Part shown: piece by piece, positions 7,327 through 13,367 of the stretch
Layout: each line of letters opens with the position of its first letter
Numbering within the stretch: the first letter of the stretch is position 1
Assembly (NCBI GenBank): GCA_031254385.1
Contig: JAIRUO010000093.1
Span: forward strand, 1 to 14,830
Direction: 5' to 3'
DNA: 14,830 nucleotides
Origin: Treponema sp.
Lineage (GTDB): Bacteria > Spirochaetota > Spirochaetia > Treponematales > Breznakiellaceae
Notes under the pieces: generated by a model
Told to the model about the DNA's origin: nothing
Seen by the model: only the letters and a program-made list of their open reading frames with translations
Databases searched by the model: none
Position numbers and translations under genes: made by a program

Positions 7327-8357
7327 GATAATTTTTCCTCCTCCAATGCTGCGAAGATAAGGGCCGCCAGGCCATACGTCAAATTTTGTCCTCTGGGTGT
7401 AAGCAAATAGCCGAGTAGAGGTAGCCCAGGGACTGGAATCGTGGGCGCGGAAATTTCGGGTAGGCACAGTCCGTCCTTGTCTTCGCGTATGCTGTTTTCT
7501 ACGGCGGCAAAAGCCTTTTTCCCGGCCTCTAGACACTCCTTGTCCAGCAGTCCCGTGCGGCCTCCGAACATCAGGCCGGATGCAATCAGAGCTGTTGCGC
7601 TGCTTTCCCTGTAAGAACGAGTGTGCGGATATAGGACGGTCTGGAAAAACCCGTCTGGGCGCTGATAGGGCAAAAGTGCACGGGCAAGATCGCGGAATAT
7701 ATTGATGGTTTCCTCTTTTTCCACACCATTTTCCAAATAGGGCAGCATCAGGGGCAGCGCCGCCATAATCCAGCCGTTGCCGCGTCCCCAAAATACAGGC
7801 CGCCGGGGATAATGGCCCTTAATAGAGGTCCAATAGCTGTGGTAAAAAAGCCTGAGCTTTTTATCGCGCAAGTACCGTGCAAACAAAGGAACCTGCCTCG
7901 TTGCGAAGGTCGCAAGCTCGCCGTCTTTTTGTTCGTGAGAATAACGTCCGGCAAACACGCCGTACATCATAACGCTGTCTACCCATACGCTTTTTGGGTA
8001 AATTGAATACGGGCCAGTACCCATGTGGTTGGGCAAATACTCAAGAATGCGCGGCGCGGTATGCATATATGTAGCGGCATCGTCAGCAATGCGCTTGTAT
8101 GCCGGGTTCGCGGTTTTTTTCCACAGCATATACGCCCCAAGGGCCGGGGCCGCTGTATCAGAGCTTTCTATGCGATACTCGCCCTGTATGTGAGAGTCGT
8201 AATAGCGGGACAGAAAGCCGGTAAATTCATCAGTGCCGTGCGCTTCGTCCATGAGCGAAAGCGCGTAGTTATAAAGCCCCTGGCCCCACATCCATTTCAT
8301 CCGATCTGGACAAAAACGGCGGGCAGTATGCCTGGCAAGCAAAAACGCGCGTTCCAT
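7323..8357 (-). CDS. GH88/GH105 unsaturated uronyl hydrolase
   Basis: A 344-residue glycosidase of the (alpha/alpha)6-barrel GH88/GH105 group. These enzymes remove the 4,5-unsaturated uronic acid that polysaccharide lyases leave at the non-reducing end, by hydrating the double bond. Visible signatures are MKWMWGQGLYNYAL near the N-terminus, WVDSVMMYG (125-133, with Asp127 as the likely catalytic acid), FWGRGNGW (189-196) and RESSATALIASGLM (250-263). The length is near that of YteR-type rhamnogalacturonyl hydrolases. There is no signal peptide, so it acts in the cytoplasm on imported oligosaccharides. The start ATG follows GGAGGG closely. It is the first gene of a four-gene operon and overlaps the transporter start as ATGA. 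GH105 is favoured over GH88 on general look; the exact glycan cannot be told. Confidence 0.9.
   Translation of the reverse strand: MERAFLLARHTARRFCPDRMKWMWGQGLYNYALSLMDEAHGTDEFTGFLSRYYDSHIQGEYRIESSDTAAPALGAYMLWKKTANPAYKRIADDAATYMHTAPRILEYLPNHMGTGPYSIYPKSVWVDSVMMYGVFAGRYSHEQKDGELATFATRQVPLFARYLRDKKLRLFYHSYWTSIKGHYPRRPVFWGRGNGWIMAALPLMLPYLENGVEKEETINIFRDLARALLPYQRPDGFFQTVLYPHTRSYRESSATALIASGLMFGGRTGLLDKECLEAGKKAFAAVENSIREDKDGLCLPEISAPTIPVPGLPLLGYLLTPRGQNLTYGLAALIFAALEEEKLS
7337..7344 (-). promoter_or_regulatory. Strong ribosome binding site that fixes the GPH transporter start
   Basis: The complementary strand reads GGAGGAGG, 10 bases before the ATG at 7326-7324. It lies inside the last codons of the GH105 gene and shows that translation of the transporter starts at 7326 and not at an earlier in-frame codon. 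Confidence 0.75.
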
Positions 8358-8388
8358 AGACCCTCCAATGCTTCCATCTTACTCTACA

Positions 8389-8404
8389 TTGAGGCATTAC
8401 TCAA
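8389..8404. promoter_or_regulatory. Inverted repeat, possible operator of the uronide operon
   Basis: TTGAG and CTCAA flank six bases (GCATTA), 32 bases upstream of the GH105 start. Position and shape suit a repressor dimer site, but the arms are only five bases long and no regulator gene is present. The surrounding 169-base divergent region (8358-8526) is AT-rich and must hold promoters for both the operon and the small plus-strand gene. No clear -35/-10 pair was found for either. Confidence 0.3.
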
Positions 8405-8526
8405 CTTGCTTTATACTTTCTTATGAAAAACCGAATTAATAAACTTTTCTTTATAGATTTTCTCTGGATCATTTTATATGAATATGATATGATTTAACTC
8501 TATCAATAAATAATAAGGAGTATATC

Positions 8527-8685
8527 ATGAGTATCAGATTTATTGGCGGCTTATGGCGGCGCATTGACGGTTCTTCTATCCGGAGTTTTAGTACTTACCA
8601 GGAGGCGGTAGAAAACAAGACCGCATGGGAAGACCTTATGCCTCAAGTTACTTCGGATGACATTGCGCAGCAGATAAAAGACTAA
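8527..8685 (+). CDS. Small protein of 52 residues, unknown function
   Basis: A short ORF, beginning MSIRFIGGLWRRIDGSSIRS and ending DDIAQQIKD, preceded by AAGGAG (8515-8520) at the ideal spacing of 6 bases. The strong ribosome binding site, the clean gap between neighbours and the placement of the stop just before a perfect palindrome support a real gene. The N-terminus is basic and the C-terminal half acidic, with no membrane segment or cysteine pair. Two TATGAT boxes (8483-8488, 8488-8493) lie about 35-45 bases upstream, but no good -35 is present. I recognise no family. It is divergent from the GH105 operon, so it could share its control region, but nothing shows a functional link. Confidence 0.6.
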   Translation: MSIRFIGGLWRRIDGSSIRSFSTYQEAVENKTAWEDLMPQVTSDDIAQQIKD

Positions 8686-8688
8686 GCC

Positions 8689-8718
8689 CATTATACTATA
8701 CCTATGTATAGTATAATG
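8689..8718. repeat. Perfect 13-bp inverted repeat with 4-base loop
   Basis: CATTATACTATAC (8689-8701) and GTATAGTATAATG (8706-8718) are exact reverse complements around CTAT. It stands 3 bases after the stop of the small plus-strand gene and 21 bases before the stop of the convergent glycosidase gene. The location suits a bidirectional terminator, but the stem is AT-rich and no T-run follows on either strand, so a protein-binding site or repeat remnant is equally possible. Confidence 0.6.
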
Positions 8719-8739
8719 ACATGAGAGCTTCACTATTAC

Positions 8740-10905
8740 TCAGTGCCTTGGAATATCCTCATAACGCCCTGAGTTGTTCCAGTAGGTAAGGCCGCCGTTG
8801 CCTGCGGCGCGGACTCCTTCGAGCTGGCGGCGCACATAGTCCTCGTTGTAATATTGGCGGTCATAAGAGACATTAAGGTAGAAGGCCTGTGCCCAGGGCC
8901 GGACTACGATTTTGTTCCTGGAAATTACCCTGGTTCTCTGGGTTCCTTCATAATAGATGCGGTAGGGCCGCAGCTCCGGCGGGTTCTGGGCAAGAAAATA
9001 CTGTTCAAAATGGCTTGGATAATACATGGGGCAGATTACATCTACCCAGGGTGCCAGCAATTCAACTTCCTGACCGGTTCTGGAGCCGGTGCGGTACCAG
9101 CCGTTTGCGCCGTAAATGTCTACTGATATGGGAGCGTTTATACGGCCCCGCACATGGCGCAAGAATGAAAGAATAGCGCTCTCCATGTCCATGCCTTGGC
9201 TGCGAAAGCGGTAACTTGCGTCCCCCAAATTAATGCCGTCCGTGGGAAAACGTATGTAGTCAAACTGGATTTCATCAAAGCCCCTTCGACAGAGTTCCTC
9301 ACAGAGGAGCGCTATATATTCCCAGTATTCTTCTGAGTAGGGGTCAACCCACTGCTCATCATAATAGGTACGCAGTATCTCCATTGTAGGATCTTGAGAA
9401 GGAAGTATTTCCGTTCTGTTGGCAGTGTCTGGTGGGGGGGAACCTTTTCTTCGCTGCGTGTCATAGTAGCCTAGCCAGGGCCTGTTGTTCCGGCTGTCCC
9501 ATACCGCGTATCTCCCGTTATTCCGCGCTGCCATTTCGGGGTCTTTGAAAACGACAATACGGGCAACAGTATAAATGCCGGCATCCTTCATCTGTCTAAG
9601 GAACACTTCCAAATCCACAGGTTGGAACACCCGGCCCCATCCGTTTAGGGCGGGACTCTGTGGGGTAAAGCGGAGGCGGCCGTAATCATCTTTCATGTCT
9701 ATGACCACCATATTAAGGTTTCGGTTCGCTATTGTTGCCAGGTACGGCGCAAGCGAGGAACGATCCCTGGCGTGGCCAACCGGCAGATAGAGTCCTTGTT
9801 TGTCAGCAGATGTCGCAAGGTAAGGATCGTTTGTCAAATCCGTATTGTCAAAGAGCAGCCACAGTTCATTAAGGCTTGAGTATTCATTTTGCTGATTTGC
9901 CTGCATTGAAGATCGATCCAAATACGCCGCGCAAATAGGGATAAGGTTAAGGTTTTGGGGAATGGAAGCTATAAATTCAAAAAGATCCCTGCGCTGCCTG
10001 GGTGCCTGAGTCAGGGTTCTGCCTTTTTCCGGAACGGTGAATTCCAGAATCTCCATATCCTGAATAAAACGCAAAGAGCTTCCGGCCTGAGAAAGGGAAT
10101 CTATAGTTCCAAAACCGGCTGTTCCTCTCCAGAGCATGTCAAACCTTTTCCTATCCCAGTCAAGCCGGTACAACCGCCGCCTAAAGGTCTGGGAAAGAAA
10201 AATTTCCTGTTCGCCCGATGCGGAAACCCACACGAGGATATCGGAAATCTCATCAGGATTATTGGTGGTTTCCAGGGTTTCGATGCCTGTATTTAGTTCT
10301 TCCCAACGCCTATTGCTCCTGTCAGGATAATAGTAATAGAAGCCGTATATGTTATGCGAACAGAAGACTATCAGTTCTCCCGCTATAGTCGCAACAGCCG
10401 TTGATTTTATGCCGTTGCTTATATAGTTGGGCATGCCAAGATTTTGCCAGCTTCTTCCGCCGTTTCTGGTAAGGTACACTGCTTCCTTAAAAGCGCATAC
10501 CATGATCTCAGGATTTGCAGGATGAATCTTTAGGTCCTTTATTTCCTGGACATTTGTTAAAAAAGAGGTTCTGCCGCCTTCATAAACCTTAATAGTCTTA
10601 ACTGGAAGCCCCGTGTTGCGGGCCTCCCAGTTACGCAGATTATTGGAGGCAAAAATCCCCTGGGAAGTCAGAATTAACCAACTGGTAGTTTGCCCGTTTT
10701 TGTAGCTAATGATTTTCTTAACTTCGCCCCCGGACCAGAGGGTTTGGGATCTGCCGGATTGATCAAGGCCGTAAAGGCCGTCCGCTGCGCCAATAACAAG
10801 CGACCAGATACTTTCCTGCGCCTGGATGGGCAGATGAATAGTGAAAATAATTATTGCCAAATGAAACAAAAGAAAAAATCGCCGTAAATATTGCTTGTAT
10901 TCCAT
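8740..10905 (-). CDS. Exported DUF4015-type putative glycosidase with N-terminal propeller-like region
   Basis: From the ATG at 10905 the protein has 721 residues. Residues 1-30 (MEYKQYLRRFFLLFHLAIII onward, ending PIQAQ) form a signal peptide or lipophilic anchor, so it acts outside the cytoplasm. Residues about 35-300 contain short beta repeats with an Asp-box-like TRNGGRSW (146-153), which suggests a beta-propeller. From about 372 to 715 is a TIM-barrel putative glycoside hydrolase domain of the DUF4015 type: VIDMKDDYG, then FDEIQFDYIRFP (543-554, acidic pair typical of the active site), SVDIYGANGW and CPMYYPSH (625-632). An upstream in-frame ATG at 10929 is rejected because it lies above the likely -10 box. 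No Shine-Dalgarno precedes either start. The substrate is unknown. It stands alone, divergent from the phosphofructokinase gene. Confidence 0.87.
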   Translation of the reverse strand: MEYKQYLRRFFLLFHLAIIIFTIHLPIQAQESIWSLVIGAADGLYGLDQSGRSQTLWSGGEVKKIISYKNGQTTSWLILTSQGIFASNNLRNWEARNTGLPVKTIKVYEGGRTSFLTNVQEIKDLKIHPANPEIMVCAFKEAVYLTRNGGRSWQNLGMPNYISNGIKSTAVATIAGELIVFCSHNIYGFYYYYPDRSNRRWEELNTGIETLETTNNPDEISDILVWVSASGEQEIFLSQTFRRRLYRLDWDRKRFDMLWRGTAGFGTIDSLSQAGSSLRFIQDMEILEFTVPEKGRTLTQAPRQRRDLFEFIASIPQNLNLIPICAAYLDRSSMQANQQNEYSSLNELWLLFDNTDLTNDPYLATSADKQGLYLPVGHARDRSSLAPYLATIANRNLNMVVIDMKDDYGRLRFTPQSPALNGWGRVFQPVDLEVFLRQMKDAGIYTVARIVVFKDPEMAARNNGRYAVWDSRNNRPWLGYYDTQRRKGSPPPDTANRTEILPSQDPTMEILRTYYDEQWVDPYSEEYWEYIALLCEELCRRGFDEIQFDYIRFPTDGINLGDASYRFRSQGMDMESAILSFLRHVRGRINAPISVDIYGANGWYRTGSRTGQEVELLAPWVDVICPMYYPSHFEQYFLAQNPPELRPYRIYYEGTQRTRVISRNKIVVRPWAQAFYLNVSYDRQYYNEDYVRRQLEGVRAAGNGGLTYWNNSGRYEDIPRH

Positions 10906-10916
10906 GATTATTAAAG

Positions 10917-10945
10917 AGTATACATACAATACGAAATTAAGTTAA
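10917..10945 (-). promoter_or_regulatory. Candidate promoter of the DUF4015 glycosidase gene
   Basis: On the complementary strand, TTAACT (10945-10940) and TATACT (10922-10917) are 17 bases apart. They match four and five of six consensus bases. Transcription would start near 10910, only about 5 bases before the ATG at 10905, which would explain why no ribosome binding site is present. The site lies in the short divergent gap shared with the phosphofructokinase gene. Confidence 0.4.
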
Positions 10946-10969
10946 GCTTTGGGTAAAGGAGCGGGAATA

Positions 10970-12085
10970 ATGGGAAGTCTAAGGCCCAGCGTTACAAAGA
11001 CCTTTGGGATACTTACATCCGGCGGGGATTGCCCCGGACTAAACGCCGCTATTAGGGGGGTTTGTCGGGCGGCCTATGATCGTTATGGAATGAAGGCTAT
11101 AGGCATAGCCCAAGGTTACCGGGGTCTTATAGAAGGCAATGCCAGGACTCTGCATCCTATAGATTTTTCCGGAATCCTTACCCAGGGTGGAACCATACTC
11201 GGTGCAAGCCGGGAAAAACCGTTTAAGCGCCTCCCCGGGCAAAGGGACAGCGATATTGGAGAAGATAAGGTCGCAGCCATCAAAGAAAATTACCGCAAAC
11301 TGGGACTGGATTGCCTTGTGATCCTGGGGGGAAACGGAACCAATACAACCGGCTACCTCCTAGCCCGCGAAGGGCTAAATGTAATTGGCCTGCCCAAAAC
11401 CATTGACAATGATATAGTCGGCACTGACAGAACCTTTGGTTTTAATTCTGCCCTGGCAGTTGCTACAGAAGCCATTGACAGGCTTCATTCGACTGCCCAG
11501 AGCCACGACCGCGTTATGGTTATTGAGATAATGGGGCATAAGGCTGGCTGGCTTGCCCTCTATTCAGGAGTCGCTGCCGGCGGCGATGTTATCCTGATTC
11601 CGGAAATTCCTTATGATATGAAAGTGATAGCTCGCCATCTTGAAGAGCGGGCAAAAGGCGGCAAAACTTTTTCCATAGTCGTTGTAGCAGAAGGAGCATA
11701 TTCGGTGGATGAAGAAAAAATGGAAAAAAAGGAAAGGAAAAAGTTTCGCGCCGAAGTGAATACTCCGTCCATAGCTTACCGTGTTGCCAGGGAGATCGAA
11801 GAAGAAACCAGCATGGAAACCAGGGCAACGGTTCTGGGTTATGTGCAAAGGGGAGGAATACCCAGCGCTACTGACAGGGTTCTTGCAACCAGCCTGGGAA
11901 CCGCCGCCGCCGACCTTTTAGCCAGGGGAGAATACGGCCGCATGGTTGCACTTGATGGAAATAAAATCTGCTCCGTGGACTTAAGCATTCCAGCAGGGAA
12001 GATAAAATCTGTCCCGTTGGATCATTATATGATAGATGCCGCAATATCTGTAGGAAGCTGCATGGGGAACGAAGCATTTACTTAA
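10970..12085 (+). CDS. pfkA: 6-phosphofructokinase
   Basis: A 371-residue phosphofructokinase, which phosphorylates fructose 6-phosphate in glycolysis. Visible are GILTSGGDCPGLNAAIRG (13-30), LGGNGTNTTG (119-128), LPKTIDNDIVGTDRTFGF (141-158, catalytic Asp146), EIMGHKAGW (186-194), VAEGAYS and GYVQRGG (290-296). At the phosphoryl-donor site Gly123 (as in ATP enzymes) is combined with Lys143 (as in pyrophosphate enzymes), and Asn122 replaces the usual Asp of GGDG. This combination recalls a subgroup with GGNGT that I remember from Clostridia, so the donor is not certain. A TTG at 10949 is in frame, but the ATG at 10970 follows AAAGGAG (10955-10961) by 8 bases and is preferred. The MFS gene follows after 10 bases. 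Confidence 0.93.
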   Translation: MGSLRPSVTKTFGILTSGGDCPGLNAAIRGVCRAAYDRYGMKAIGIAQGYRGLIEGNARTLHPIDFSGILTQGGTILGASREKPFKRLPGQRDSDIGEDKVAAIKENYRKLGLDCLVILGGNGTNTTGYLLAREGLNVIGLPKTIDNDIVGTDRTFGFNSALAVATEAIDRLHSTAQSHDRVMVIEIMGHKAGWLALYSGVAAGGDVILIPEIPYDMKVIARHLEERAKGGKTFSIVVVAEGAYSVDEEKMEKKERKKFRAEVNTPSIAYRVAREIEEETSMETRATVLGYVQRGGIPSATDRVLATSLGTAAADLLARGEYGRMVALDGNKICSVDLSIPAGKIKSVPLDHYMIDAAISVGSCMGNEAFT

Positions 12086-12095
12086 AGCCTGATAC

Positions 12096-13334
12096 ATGAA
12101 GAAACAATACTTTATTTTTGCAGGCGCGTTCTTCTTTGCCCTGGGCGGAAACATACTTGGCTTTTCTCTGATTTTCCGTCTTGCGGATACCTTTTCTTTT
12201 GATCCCGGACAAATAGGAACCTTTATTGCCCTGGGACAAGTTGCCTTTTTTCTGGGCTGCAACCTTTATCACCGTTTTGCTTCTACCTTAGATCCCATTA
12301 GGGTATTCTCCGTTTCCGCAATCGTAGTTTTTTTTGCTTCGATTTTACTAAGCGCTGCTCCCACCGAAACTTTAGTCTATGCTTCTTACTGGATAATCCA
12401 ACTGGGCTCCGGCCTTTTCTGGCCTCCTGTTATGGCATGGCTGACACATGGCCTTGACAACAAAGAACTTAACCGGGAGATGAGTTTTTATAATCGAAGC
12501 TGGATGAGCGCTAATATGGTTGGCCCCCTTATTGCCGGTGCCGTTTACAGCCGCAGCAGCGCGTTGAATTTTTTAGTTATTATTTTTAGTTATTTTTTGG
12601 TACTCCTTTCTCTATTTTTTTTACGCCGCTATTTGCAGAAGCAAGATGGTAATAACGCGATCCCGGCAACCGAATTACCTGTTTTAGCCGCGCCTTCTGA
12701 CGTTGTTTCCGATGCTGCTGCAGCGCCCTCGACTTCGGCGGATCGTTTTTATTCCCCTGTCTCTAGGACTATTGATGTAAAGCTCGACCTTTACCGTTAC
12801 CGGGGCTGGATCAGCGGCATGAGTTCCGCAGTTTTTTTAGGTGTCCTTAGCAATATTGTTCCCCTTTATATCCGGGACGGCCTTGGCCATAGCGAAATGT
12901 CGGCTGGCCTTTTATTGTTTATACGCTGCGTTTCGGGTTTAATAGGCTTTTCCCTTTTGGCCCATATTACTTCCTGGCATTTTAACCGCCGCTGGTTTTT
13001 GTATGTGCAGGCAGGACTTATTCTTTGCAGCTTTCTTTTTATACTTGCCGGCGGCCAGCTTTGGTTTTTCTTCGTTATTGTCTTAATGTACGGTTTTCTA
13101 AATTCCGCCGGTTACAGCAACAGCATGTTTTATTCCGGCGCCACTGGAAAGAACCCCAAAAAAAACCTGGCCCTTCACGAGATATTTTTATGCATAGGCA
13201 ATGCCGCAGGCACAGCCGGTGGAGGTTTCTTTTACCAGCGTTTCGGTTTTAGTGGAACCTGTCTTGTGCTAATCCTGGTTCTTGGACTGGGCCTGGCCGT
13301 CTTTGTTTTGCTGGAACGGCGGGATAGGGGATAG
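12096..13334 (+). CDS. MFS transporter
   Basis: A 412-residue membrane protein with about 12 hydrophobic segments split by a hydrophilic central loop (about 178-238) rich in Ala, Pro and Ser. The first segment is FIFAGAFFFALGGNILGFSL. Gly- and aromatic-rich segments, such as GSGLFWPPVMAW, are typical of the major facilitator superfamily. The substrate cannot be told; proximity to pfkA (10 bases downstream, same strand, no clear ribosome binding site between) suggests co-transcription and perhaps a sugar or metabolite, but this is weak. The last codons (RDRG and the TAG stop) are part of a heptameric G-tract array, so the C-terminus may have been changed by repeat growth. Confidence 0.85.
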   Translation: MKKQYFIFAGAFFFALGGNILGFSLIFRLADTFSFDPGQIGTFIALGQVAFFLGCNLYHRFASTLDPIRVFSVSAIVVFFASILLSAAPTETLVYASYWIIQLGSGLFWPPVMAWLTHGLDNKELNREMSFYNRSWMSANMVGPLIAGAVYSRSSALNFLVIIFSYFLVLLSLFFLRRYLQKQDGNNAIPATELPVLAAPSDVVSDAAAAPSTSADRFYSPVSRTIDVKLDLYRYRGWISGMSSAVFLGVLSNIVPLYIRDGLGHSEMSAGLLLFIRCVSGLIGFSLLAHITSWHFNRRWFLYVQAGLILCSFLFILAGGQLWFFFVIVLMYGFLNSAGYSNSMFYSGATGKNPKKNLALHEIFLCIGNAAGTAGGGFFYQRFGFSGTCLVLILVLGLGLAVFVLLERRDRG

Positions 13335-13367
13335 GGGTTAGGGAATAGGGATTAGGGATTAGGGATA
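13321..13367 (+). repeat. Heptameric G-tract array at convergent gene ends, G-quadruplex candidate
   Basis: Seven runs of three or four Gs begin at 13321, 13327, 13334, 13341, 13348, 13355 and 13362, with a 7-base period after the first. Units are variants such as GGGATTA, GGGATA and GGGGTTA. Loops are 3 to 4 bases, which meets the usual rule for an intramolecular G-quadruplex. The array supplies the stop codon of the MFS gene (13332-13334) and, on the other strand, the last codons and TAA of the SMC gene (13352-13367). Confidence 0.8.

Noticed and set aside
7327..7791. Long N-terminal extension of the GPH transporter frame
   Set aside because: The extra codons lie inside the GH105 gene in another frame, read as low-complexity Arg/Pro-rich peptide, and the ATG at 7326 has a strong ribosome binding site and the family's N-terminus.
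8854..9176. Two overlapping plus-strand ORFs of 90 and 95 codons
   Set aside because: They are opposite the conserved DUF4015 domain, have no ribosome binding site and no recognisable composition.
10906..10929. Upstream ATG for the DUF4015 protein
   Set aside because: It lies above the likely -10 box, has no ribosome binding site and would put extra residues before a normal signal peptide.
10949..10969. TTG start for phosphofructokinase
   Set aside because: The AAAGGAG at 10955-10961 falls inside this stretch and serves the ATG at 10970.
11564..11848. Minus-strand ORFs opposite pfkA
   Set aside because: They are rich in Phe, His and Cys as expected from antisense of a coding gene, and pfkA is fully conserved over this span.
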